DNA of 64,000 nucleotides, taken from assembly GCF_014641945.1 (NCBI RefSeq), contig NZ_BMIJ01000007.1, forward strand, positions 1 through 64,000, written 5' to 3'. Source of the stretch: Marinobacterium zhoushanense. Its GTDB lineage: Bacteria > Pseudomonadota > Gammaproteobacteria > Pseudomonadales > Balneatricaceae. Numbering within the stretch: position 1 is the first letter of the stretch; the number at the start of each line of letters is the position of its first letter. Made by a program: the position numbers and the translations under genes. The notes under the pieces are model-generated. The model had not been told where the DNA came from. It saw only the letters and a program-made list of their open reading frames with translations, and did no database searches. This document shows, piece by piece, positions 57,052-64,000 of this stretch.

Positions 57052-58269
57052 ATGATTAACCATGTCGATCTGGTCATCGTGGGCAATGGTATGGCGGGCA
57101 ACCGCCTGGTGCAGGAGTTGGCCAAGCAGCCGCATAAGCCTGAATCGGTCCTGGTGATCGGCGAGGAGCCGCGCCACGCCTACAACCGCGTGTTACTGTC
57201 GCCGCTATTGGCCGGCGAAATGAACGCGGAACAGGTGGCGCTGCAGGATGCGCGCTGGTATCGCGAGCAGGGGATCGAGCTGATCTCCGGCGATCCGGTG
57301 GCCAGTGTGGACCTGGCCGCGCGGACTTTGGTTACTCAGTCCGGGGCTCAGGTCGAGTTTCACCGCATCGTGTTCGCCACCGGGTCACGCGCCAACATGC
57401 CGCGACTGCCTGGCATCGAGCTTGATGGCGTGATGGGATTCCGTACCTGGGACGATGTGGAGCGGATGCAACAGTCGGCCAGCGACGGCGCTCATGCTGT
57501 GGTGGTCGGTGGCGGTCTGCTGGGTCTGGAGGCGGCGGAGGGGCTGCGCAAGCTGGGTATGCAGACGACCGTGCTGCAGCGTGGCGACCGGTTGCTGAAC
57601 CTGCAGCTGGATGCGACGGCGGCAGGTCTATTGCGCGATGAATTAACCGGACGCGGGCTCAATGTTCGGCTCGACTCTGAAATCGACGAGATTGTCGGAG
57701 AGCAGGGCAGGGTTACCGGCGTACGGCTGAAGGATGGACAGCTGCTCAAGGCGGATCTGCTGGTGCTGGCGATCGGTGTACGGCCGGAAATATCGCTGGC
57801 GCGCGCGGCGGGGCTGCGCTGCAACCGTGCCATCGAGGTGGATGCCACGCTGCATACCAGCCATCAGAATGTGTTCGCCCTGGGCGAGTGTTGTGAATTC
57901 GAGCAGAATACCTATGGTCTGGTGGCGCCGATCTGGCGGCAGGCGGAGGTGTTGGCCCGCGTGCTGTGCGGTGAAGAGCACGCCTACAGCGAGCAGCCAG
58001 TGGCGACACAACTGAAGGTCAGCGGCATCTCGCTGTTCTCCTGCGGGGAGATCGACGCCTGCAATGCGCAGCCGATCGAATACCTGGATAGTATCCACGC
58101 CGAATATCGCAAACTCTGGCTGCGCGATGGCCGCATCGTGGGGGCCGTACTCTATGGTGATACCCGTTTCGGGCCCTGGTACTTCCAGCAGTTGCTGAGC
58201 GAGCAGGATCTGAGCCATCAGCGTGCACGGTTGCTGTTTGGCCCACCGCCAGAGACACAAGTGGCATGA
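57052..58269 (+). CDS. NAD(P)H/FAD oxidoreductase, NirB N-terminal-like
   Basis: 405 residues from ATG 57052. Two dinucleotide-binding sites are visible: VDLVIVGNGMAGNRLVQEL (about 5-23, FAD) and HAVVVGGGLLGLEAAEGL (about 148-165, NAD). YNRVLLSPLLAGE is a NirB-type block. It corresponds to the flavin domain of nitrite reductase NirB and lacks the iron-sulfur and siroheme parts. In Klebsiella-type systems such a protein (NasC) carries electrons from NADH to NasA; that is the likely role. Confidence 0.85.
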   Translation: MINHVDLVIVGNGMAGNRLVQELAKQPHKPESVLVIGEEPRHAYNRVLLSPLLAGEMNAEQVALQDARWYREQGIELISGDPVASVDLAARTLVTQSGAQVEFHRIVFATGSRANMPRLPGIELDGVMGFRTWDDVERMQQSASDGAHAVVVGGGLLGLEAAEGLRKLGMQTTVLQRGDRLLNLQLDATAAGLLRDELTGRGLNVRLDSEIDEIVGEQGRVTGVRLKDGQLLKADLLVLAIGVRPEISLARAAGLRCNRAIEVDATLHTSHQNVFALGECCEFEQNTYGLVAPIWRQAEVLARVLCGEEHAYSEQPVATQLKVSGISLFSCGEIDACNAQPIEYLDSIHAEYRKLWLRDGRIVGAVLYGDTRFGPWYFQQLLSEQDLSHQRARLLFGPPPETQVA

Positions 58270-58375
58270 CAATCTCGAGACCCGACGGCGAGATGGGATA
58301 GCTCCAGGAACAGGAGCGCATTAAAGGGGGCTGGGTTCGACGTAAAAGCGGGCCAGACAAGACCCTCAAGTCGGA

Positions 58376-58403
58376 AGAGCCGGAGTACTACTCCGGCTTT
58401 TTT
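58376..58403 (+). terminator. Terminator of the nrt operon
   Basis: AGCCGGAGT and ACTCCGGCT pair around ACT, followed by T6. It lies about 105 bases after the flavoprotein stop. Confidence 0.9.
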
Positions 58404-58553
58404 ATGCGTGGTGGAAACGCAGGCTCGGATAAAATGATGAGTTAAACTCAACTATGTGGAGAGAAAGGATCGTTTGATGCAGCAGTGCTGCCCCACTATT
58501 CTGTAGCTATACAACGAGCTCAAGACTCAACTCAGGACACATAGGTGAATATC

Positions 58554-58745
58554 ATGAATGAAGAAAATCTGACTATCGCTGAAATCGCCCGTCGCAATGG
58601 CTGTGAAGATCCGGTCCTGCTGGCGAAAATCGAACGTGCTGAATACATCTCCGGTCTGATCCACGATCTCTGCAGCTGGATTAGCCGCTCAGTATCCCAC
58701 CTGGCACATGATGTCAGTTCACTGTTCCACCGCCACGCTCACTGA
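58554..58745 (+). CDS. Small hypothetical protein
   Basis: 63 residues from ATG 58554 (AGGTGA 7 bases upstream); GTG 58545 is an alternative. The sequence MNEENLTIAEIARRNGCEDP resembles a helix-rich start, followed by an amphipathic helix (IERAEYISGLIHDLCSWISRSVSHLAHDV) and a His-rich tail (FHRHAH). No family recognised. It stands alone after the nrt terminator, with a TAAAAT box near 58431 and a GAGT-TAA-ACTC repeat between them. Probably real because of its good ribosome-binding site. Confidence 0.5.
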   Translation: MNEENLTIAEIARRNGCEDPVLLAKIERAEYISGLIHDLCSWISRSVSHLAHDVSSLFHRHAH

Positions 58746-59165
58746 GCATCGGCCAGTAATCGAGACGCGAGAGTCTCCCCCCGGGCTGGGGATAATGATA
58801 AAAAAGCCCTCCTCCCATCGCTCCATACTCGTCGATACAACCTATCTCTAAGCAACCCCGGACTCGACGCCCGAGGCTGTTTTATCTTGCGGTAATGGCA
58901 CACTCGATCACTTCCATCCACCTGCCACGCGCCTGTTTGGGTTAGCGCTAATGCGTTTCCTGTAAAGGTTCGAAGCGCCTGTCGGTTATCATCTTCGTAA
59001 ACGCAACCAGCGCATGCAGGCGACAATTATCCAGTGCCTGTACGAGTTCAGTTCCTTCTGCCTTTCACCGCGTACGTACCACGCTGCAGCCACGTTCAGT
59101 ATACTGCCGCCCCACCCAGAGGAGTGGAGCGACAGAGTTGCAAAGTGCTTAAGTTGCGGACGACA
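58746..59165. other. 420-base gap without a recognised gene
   Basis: No frame with family resemblance or a convincing ribosome-binding site is seen. It holds a perfect 10-base palindrome TTAGCGCTAA at 58942-58951 and a weak GGGCT...AGCCC hairpin near 58783-58807. No clear terminator for ahpF, which ends at its right edge, was found. Confidence 0.5.
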
Positions 59166-60737
59166 TCATGCCGCCTCGTCGCTTGCGTTCGGTGCCGACT
59201 CCCTGATCAGGTAATCGAAGGCTCCCAAAGATGCGGTCGCACCGGCGCCCATGGCGATGATAATCTGCTTGAACGGCACCGTGGTCACATCACCGGCGGC
59301 AAACACGCCGGGGATCGAGGTTTCACCCCTGGCACCGATCTCGATCTCACCGAAGCGGGTCAGTGCCAGATCGTCCTTGAGCCATTCGCTGTTGGGTACC
59401 AGCCCGATCTGGACGAAGATGCCCGCCAGTTCCAGCCGGTGTGACTCACCAGCGGCGCGGTCGGTGTAGGTCAGTCCGGTCACCCGCTGGCCGTCGCCGT
59501 TCACCTCGGTGGTGGCCGCCTGCTTGATGATGCGGATGTTCGGCATCGACTGCGCCTTGCGTACCAGTACCTCGTCGGCGCGCAGGGTGTCGCCGAACTC
59601 GAGTACGGTGACATCCTTGACGATACCGGCCAGGTCGATGGCGGCCTCGATACCGGAGTTACCACCGCCGATCACGGCTACGCTCTTGCCCTTGAACAGC
59701 GGGCCGTCGCAGTGTGGACAGTAGGCCACGCCCTTGCCGCGATACTCCCTCTCGCCCGGCACGTTCATCTCGCGCCAGCGGGCACCGGTGGCGATGACCA
59801 CGGAGCGGCTCCTCAGCGTGGCGCCGCTCTCCAGATCGATCTCGACCAGCTCACTGCGTCGCAGCTTCGCCGCTTTCTGTTCGGTGACAATATCCACCTC
59901 GTAGTCGCGTACGTGCTCCTCGAGCCCGGCCACCAGTTTCGGGCCTTCGGTGGCTTTGACGGAGATGAAGTTCTCAATACCGACGGTGTCCATCACCTGA
60001 CCGCCAAAGCGCTCGGCGACAATACCGGTGCGAATCCCTTTGCGTGCCGCGTAGATCGCCGCCGCGGCGCCCGCCGGACCGCCACCTACGACCAGCAGGT
60101 CATAGGGCTCTTTTTCGCTCAGCTCGGCCGCCTTGCGTATGGCCGCGCCGGAATCCACCTTGTTGAGAATTTCGGCCAGTGTCATGCGCCCCTGACCGAA
60201 CGGCTCGCCATTGAGGTAGACGCTGGGCACCGCCATCACGTTGCGCTCGCGAACCTCGGCCTGGAACAGTGCACCGTCGATCATGCTGTGGCTGATGTTC
60301 GGATTCAGCGTTGCCATAAGGTTCAGCGCCTGGACCACATCTGGGCAGTTCTGGCACGACAGGGAGATGTACGTCTCAAACCTGAGTTCCCTGTCCAGCG
60401 TTTTGATCTGCTCGATCTGATCAATCGCTACCTTCGGCGGATAACCGCCATTCTGCAGCAGGGCGAGTACCAATGAGGTGAATTCGTGCCCCATCGGGAT
60501 CCCGGCAAAATGCACGCGCGGTGCAACGCCGGCAGGTCCGACCGACATGCTCGGCGTGCGCGCCAGGTCAGCATTGTCGATCAGTGAAATCTTGTCGGAG
60601 AGGTCGGTGATCTCCTGCGCCAAGGTGCGCAGCTCACGTCCTTTATCCGAGTCGTCTGCAGACAGGGTTATCTCAATCGGAGTAACGAGCGCCTGCAGAT
60701 AGGTGTTCAGTTGCTGTTTGAGGTTTGTATCCAACAT
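59166..60737 (-). CDS. ahpF: Alkyl hydroperoxide reductase subunit F
   Basis: 523 residues from ATG 60737, [22 protein letters not shown], almost the E. coli length. The N-terminal double thioredoxin fold has C128/C131 (LSCQNCPD). The thioredoxin-reductase-like part has FAD ([23 protein letters not shown]) and NAD ([16 protein letters not shown]) sites and the redox pair in [12 protein letters not shown]. It passes electrons from NADH to AhpC. Downstream of ahpC in the same unit. Confidence 0.97.
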   Translation of the reverse strand: MLDTNLKQQLNTYLQALVTPIEITLSADDSDKGRELRTLAQEITDLSDKISLIDNADLARTPSMSVGPAGVAPRVHFAGIPMGHEFTSLVLALLQNGGYPPKVAIDQIEQIKTLDRELRFETYISLSCQNCPDVVQALNLMATLNPNISHSMIDGALFQAEVRERNVMAVPSVYLNGEPFGQGRMTLAEILNKVDSGAAIRKAAELSEKEPYDLLVVGGGPAGAAAAIYAARKGIRTGIVAERFGGQVMDTVGIENFISVKATEGPKLVAGLEEHVRDYEVDIVTEQKAAKLRRSELVEIDLESGATLRSRSVVIATGARWREMNVPGEREYRGKGVAYCPHCDGPLFKGKSVAVIGGGNSGIEAAIDLAGIVKDVTVLEFGDTLRADEVLVRKAQSMPNIRIIKQAATTEVNGDGQRVTGLTYTDRAAGESHRLELAGIFVQIGLVPNSEWLKDDLALTRFGEIEIGARGETSIPGVFAAGDVTTVPFKQIIIAMGAGATASLGAFDYLIRESAPNASDEAA

Positions 60738-60772
60738 GAGCCTGTCCTGCATATTAAGCTGTGTTTCAGAAG

Positions 60773-60802
60773 GGGCCGCACCCAGGTGCTTGGGCGCGGC
60801 CT
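60773..60802 (-). other. Intercistronic hairpin between ahpC and ahpF
   Basis: On the - strand GGCCGCGCCCA pairs with TGGGTGCGGCC around AGCACC-type bases (11-bp stem, one wobble). There is no T-run, so it is likelier an RNA-stability element giving more AhpC than AhpF than a terminator. Confidence 0.55.
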
Positions 60803-60829
60803 GTGTACAGGGTGTTCTGTAATCCGGGC

Positions 60830-61396
60830 TTAGATCTTGCCGACCAGATCCAGTGACGGTGCCAGAGTCGCTTCACCCTCTTTCCACTTAGCCGGGCAGA
60901 CTTCACCCGGGTGGCTGGCCACGTACTGGGCTGCCTTGATCTTACGCACCAGGCTCTCAGCTTCACGGCCGATGCCTTCAGCGGTCACTTCAGCCGCTTG
61001 GATGATACCTTCCGGATCGACGATGAAGGTCGCGCGGTCTGCCAGGCCCTGGCCTTCACGCAGTACGTCGAAGTTGCTGGTGATGGTCCAGCTCGGGTCG
61101 CCAATCATGGTGTACTTGATCTTGCCGATGGTGTCGGACGCATCGTGCCAGGCCTTGTGCACGAAATGGGTGTCGGTCGATACGGAGTAGACTTCCACGC
61201 CCAGTTTCTGCAGCTCTTCGTAGTGATCAGCAACGTCGCCGAGTTCGGTGGGGCAGACGAAGGTGAAGTCAGCCGGGTAGAAGAAGAATACAGACCACTT
61301 GCCTTTCAGGTCCGCATCGGAAACTTCGATGAATTCGCCGTTTTTGAAGGCGCTTGCTTTAAAGGGTTTGATCGGGGTGTTGATAGCCTGGGCCAT
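60830..61396 (-). CDS. ahpC: Alkyl hydroperoxide reductase subunit C (peroxiredoxin)
   Basis: 188 residues, [22 protein letters not shown]. The peroxidatic C48 is in DFTFVCPTE and the resolving C167 in GEVCPAKW, so it is a typical 2-Cys peroxiredoxin. It reduces hydrogen peroxide and organic peroxides and is recycled by AhpF. GGAGAG lies upstream of the ATG. The upstream region is AT-rich and may be OxyR-controlled, though no clear four-part site was found. Confidence 0.97.
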   Translation of the reverse strand: MAQAINTPIKPFKASAFKNGEFIEVSDADLKGKWSVFFFYPADFTFVCPTELGDVADHYEELQKLGVEVYSVSTDTHFVHKAWHDASDTIGKIKYTMIGDPSWTITSNFDVLREGQGLADRATFIVDPEGIIQAAEVTAEGIGREAESLVRKIKAAQYVASHPGEVCPAKWKEGEATLAPSLDLVGKI

Positions 61397-61594
61397 GTTG
61401 TCTCTCCTGTGAGCTTGTGTGTTTCGACAGGAGTTAGATTAAGTGGCAGCGATCGATATTAAAAATTGATTATGACTAGATCTTTAATAGCTATTAGTAA
61501 TTATAGACGGGCGAAAAATAAGGGGGACGGGCTGAAAACAGAAGCGGCAACCTGGTCGGTTGCCGCTGGCGTGAGCACTATCGCGGGACGACGC

Positions 61595-62533
61595 TCAGTC
61601 GAAGATGCCGAAGGTGATTCGGTCGAACCAGGAGCGCTCCTCTTTGGCCTCATCTGTCTCTGCAGCCTTGGCTTTGCTGGCGCCGGATGAACCAGTTGGC
61701 CGTGCCGGTACCGCCGGTGTTTCCGCTTCGCCCAACAGACCAAAGGTGGCAGTGTTAAGCAGCGTCGAGCGCGGTTCCTTGAAGGAGCGGACCTCGTAGT
61801 CCGGGAAGTTCAGCTCCAGTACCTTGTAGGCGTTGTTGGCCAGCTCGGTCATGCCGAGCTCAGTATAGGCTTCGCCCATCACCGCCAGCGCATCGGGGAC
61901 CGCCGGCGTCTCCTGGAAGTTCTCCACCACATAACGGCCGCGGTTGGCAGCCGCCACCCAGGCCTGGCGCTTCATGTAGTAGGCAGCGACATGGATCTCG
62001 TGGGTGGCGAGGCGGTTTTTCAGGTACTGCATACGCTTTTGCGCATCCGGTGCATACTCGCTCTCCGGATAGCGGCTAACCAGGGTGGCGAAACTGTCGA
62101 AGGAGTCGCGTGCAGCACCCGGATCGCGCTGGGTTTCATCCAGTGGCAGGTAGCGGGTCAGGAAAGAACGATCCTGCTCGAATGCGGTCAGTCCCTTCAT
62201 GTAGTAGGCGTAATCGATATTGGCATGGTTCGGGTGAAGACGGACGAAACGGTCTGCGGCCGCCGAGGCCGATTCCGGTTCATAGGTCTTGAAATAGGCG
62301 TAGATAAGCTCGAGCTGGGCCTGCTCGGAATACTGGCCGAACGGGTAACGGGCTTCCAGCAGCTGCAGTTTCTCCACAGCCAGCGCGTAGTTGTCGTCAT
62401 CCATGGCGCTGAGTGCTTCTTCGTAGAGTTGCTGCTCGGGCACATCGGGGGCCAGTTTATCGCCTCCCCACCAGGAACAGGCGGAGAGCAGGGTGGCGAG
62501 CACCAGGGCAGCGCTGACTTTTACGAATCGCAT
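61595..62533 (-). CDS. bamD: Outer membrane assembly lipoprotein BamD
   Basis: 312 residues from ATG 62533. The lipoprotein signal peptide [19 protein letters not shown] has lipobox LSAC, so the mature protein is lipidated at C19. Tetratricopeptide repeats ([45 protein letters not shown] and others) span about 40-250. The C-terminal tail of about 60 residues (Ala/Glu/Ser-rich, ending [11 protein letters not shown]) is longer than in E. coli. It is part of the BAM complex at the inner leaflet of the outer membrane. Divergent from rluD. Confidence 0.95.
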   Translation of the reverse strand: MRFVKVSAALVLATLLSACSWWGGDKLAPDVPEQQLYEEALSAMDDDNYALAVEKLQLLEARYPFGQYSEQAQLELIYAYFKTYEPESASAAADRFVRLHPNHANIDYAYYMKGLTAFEQDRSFLTRYLPLDETQRDPGAARDSFDSFATLVSRYPESEYAPDAQKRMQYLKNRLATHEIHVAAYYMKRQAWVAAANRGRYVVENFQETPAVPDALAVMGEAYTELGMTELANNAYKVLELNFPDYEVRSFKEPRSTLLNTATFGLLGEAETPAVPARPTGSSGASKAKAAETDEAKEERSWFDRITFGIFD

Positions 62534-62588
62534 GTCGATCAATCCTGATACAAAGGGCCTGCATGGCTGAGCGGGCCGGATTCGGGTG

Positions 62589-62597
62589 TGGTAAAAT
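62589..62597 (+). promoter_or_regulatory. rluD promoter, extended -10
   Basis: TG-G-TAAAAT followed by CGCGCC: an extended -10 element with no good -35, 64 bases before rluD. The discriminator resembles those of the ribosomal promoters in the window. Confidence 0.5.
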
Positions 62598-62660
62598 CGC
62601 GCCTTATTTAAACACAACCCGCACACAACCAAAACATCCGTCAGGATGAGTAGTGATTAG

Positions 62661-63629
62661 ATGTCAGATCAGGTGGAATTACAGGCCGAAGTGCCGCGTG
62701 AAATGTATGGGCTCAGGCTGGACCAGGCTGTTGCGCAGCTGTTCCCCGAATATTCGCGTTCGCGCTTGCAGGGCTGGATCAAGGACGGTGCGCTGACCGT
62801 CGATGGTGAGTCTCGCCGCCCGCGGGATAAGCTGGCCGGTGGTGAGGTGATTCGAGTGGCAGCGGAGCTGGAGTCAATCGAGGAACACAGCGCCCAGGAG
62901 ATCCCGCTCGACATCATCTATGAAGATGAACATATCCTGGTGCTGAACAAGCCTGCCGGGCTGGTGGTCCATCCTGCAGCGGGACACGCCGACGGCACCC
63001 TGCTCAACGCGCTGCTGCATCACTGCCCGGAGATTGGTCAGGTGCCCCGCGCCGGTATCGTGCACCGTCTCGATCGTGATACCACCGGACTGATGGTGGT
63101 GGCCAAGACCATTCCCGCACAGACCGATCTGGTCGCCCAGCTGCAGGAGCGCAGCATGGGGAGGGAGTATGAAGCGGTGGTGCACGGTGTGATGACCGGT
63201 GGTGGCATGGTTGACGAGCCGATGGGGCGTCATCCGCGGCACCGACAAAAGATGGCCGTGGTCGGGGTGGGCAAAGAGGCGGTGACCCACTACCGCCTGC
63301 TGGAGAAGTTCCGCGCCCATACCCATATTCGGCTGAAGCTGGAAACCGGCCGTACCCACCAGATCCGCGTGCATATGGCGCATATCAACTATCCGCTGGT
63401 GGGCGATCCTCAGTATGGCGGCCGTTTTCGTCTGCCCAAGGGCTGCAGCCACGCCATGCAGGAGGTGTTGAAAAATTTCAATCGTCAGGCACTGCATGCC
63501 AAACGCCTGGAACTCTGGCATCCTGACACCGGTGAGGCGATGGCCTGGGAGATCGATCTGCCCGAGGATCTGCAGCGGTTGCTCGCCGTACTCAGAAAAG
63601 ATGCGGAAACCTACGACTACGAACTATGA
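62661..63629 (+). CDS. rluD: 23S rRNA pseudouridine synthase D
   Basis: 322 residues. An S4 domain (about 17-75, LRLDQAVAQLFPEYSRSRLQGWIKDGALTVDGE) precedes the RluA-type catalytic domain with GIVHRLDRDTTGLMVVAK; D138 is the catalytic aspartate. The KLETGRTHQIRVHM motif is present. It makes the pseudouridines of helix 69. Divergent from bamD and overlapping pgeF by 4 bases, the standard bamD-rluD-yfiH order. Confidence 0.96.
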   Translation: MSDQVELQAEVPREMYGLRLDQAVAQLFPEYSRSRLQGWIKDGALTVDGESRRPRDKLAGGEVIRVAAELESIEEHSAQEIPLDIIYEDEHILVLNKPAGLVVHPAAGHADGTLLNALLHHCPEIGQVPRAGIVHRLDRDTTGLMVVAKTIPAQTDLVAQLQERSMGREYEAVVHGVMTGGGMVDEPMGRHPRHRQKMAVVGVGKEAVTHYRLLEKFRAHTHIRLKLETGRTHQIRVHMAHINYPLVGDPQYGGRFRLPKGCSHAMQEVLKNFNRQALHAKRLELWHPDTGEAMAWEIDLPEDLQRLLAVLRKDAETYDYEL

Positions 63630-64000
63630 AGCTGATCCGTGCCGACTGGCAGGCCCCCGGCCATATTCATGCACTGACCACGACCCGCCTCGACGGTGTC
63701 AGCCAGGCACCCTTTAACGGACTCAATCTGGGGCTGCACGTGGGCGATGATCCGGCTGCCGTAGAGGAAAACCGGGCCATGTTGACCCACGCCCTCGGCC
63801 TCAAACGGCCGCCGCAGTGGCTGTCACAGGTACACGGGGTGGTGGTGGTCGAAGCTCAGGACGACGGCCAGGTGCGCGAGGCCGATGCCTGCTGGAGTCG
63901 TGGTGCGGGGCAGGCCTGCGTCGTGATGACGGCGGACTGTTTGCCGGTGCTGTTCACAGACCGCGAAGGCACGCGCGTCGCAGCCGCGCATGCCGGCTGG
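63626..64000 (+). CDS. pgeF: YfiH/PgeF-family laccase-domain protein, truncated by the window edge
   Basis: The first 125 residues are visible (MKLIRADWQAPGHIHALTTT). Metal-binding residues of the family are in QWLSQVHG (His), VMTADCLPVLF (Cys) and AAAHAGW (His). E. coli YfiH has purine nucleosidase/phosphorylase-type activity and corrects peptidoglycan errors. The ATG overlaps the rluD stop, so it is likely translationally coupled. Confidence 0.93.
   Translation, partial: MKLIRADWQAPGHIHALTTTRLDGVSQAPFNGLNLGLHVGDDPAAVEENRAMLTHALGLKRPPQWLSQVHGVVVVEAQDDGQVREADACWSRGAGQACVVMTADCLPVLFTDREGTRVAAAHAGW

Noticed and set aside
58335..58360. GGTTCGA resembling a tRNA T-arm
   Set aside because: No acceptor stem, anticodon arm or D-arm can be built around it.
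58739..59026. 95-residue frame on the - strand between the small protein and ahpF
   Set aside because: No recognisable domain, no good ribosome-binding site, and it overlaps the end of the small + strand gene.
61397..61500. OxyR site upstream of ahpC
   Set aside because: Several ATAG and CTAT-like elements occur in an AT-rich stretch, but not in the ATAG-N7-CTAT-N7-ATAG-N7-CTAT spacing.

Overview
This 64 kb window is a chromosomal segment of a gammaproteobacterium. The S10-spc-alpha ribosomal operons are in the E. coli order, fabA and fabB are adjacent, uvrA and ssb are divergent, and ribF-ileS-lspA-fkpB and a NasS/NasT nitrate system are present, as in pseudomonad or oceanospirilla-like (probably marine) lineages. 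The genus cannot be fixed from sequence alone. No insertion sequence, prophage, CRISPR array, rRNA or tRNA was seen.

Layout. 1-14.2 kb: 3' end of tuf, then 26 ribosomal protein genes with secY and rpoA, all on +, with recognisable S10, spc and alpha promoters and one terminator at the end. 14.3-19.1 kb: uvrA (-), ssb (+), an RmlD-like dehydrogenase and a SirB2-family membrane protein. 19.2-24.7 kb: molybdenum cofactor genes moaA, moaB, moeA, moaC and moaD, with two acyltransferases interleaved and no moaE. 24.8-28.5 kb: fabB and fabA (-), tpm (+), ispB (-). 28.5-38.8 kb: rplU-rpmA-obgE-proB, rpsT (-), murJ, ribF-ileS-lspA-fkpB. 38.8-43.9 kb: a type IV pilus minor pilin locus: a PilE-like pilin on -, then fimT-pilW-pilX-like genes and a very large PilV-like gene on +. 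44-47 kb: thiO, nadE and an intergenic CsrB/RsmZ-like small RNA. 47-58.3 kb: assimilatory nitrate region, with nasA-cobA-mobA on - and nasT-nasS then nrtA-nrtB-nrtD plus a NirB-like flavoprotein on +. 58.3-64 kb: a 63-residue hypothetical protein, ahpC-ahpF (-), bamD (-), rluD and a truncated pgeF.

How it works together. The nitrate region looks like one regulon. The nrtA and nasA operons each have a sigma-54 type -24/-12 element, then an untranslated leader with a hexaloop hairpin of the ANTAR-target type (A at loop position 1, G at position 4). The 3' arm of that hairpin is shared with an intrinsic terminator just before the gene. nasT encodes the ANTAR protein and nasS its nitrate-sensing partner, so the window carries both the regulator and its two RNA targets. 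The moa/moe genes and mobA make the cofactor NasA needs, and cobA makes the precursor of siroheme. The nitrite reductase itself is not in the window.

The least described parts are the CsrB/RsmZ-like RNA between nadE and mobA, and the pilin locus, whose last gene joins a pilin N-terminus to about 650 residues with a Cys/His cluster while no pilY1 is present.
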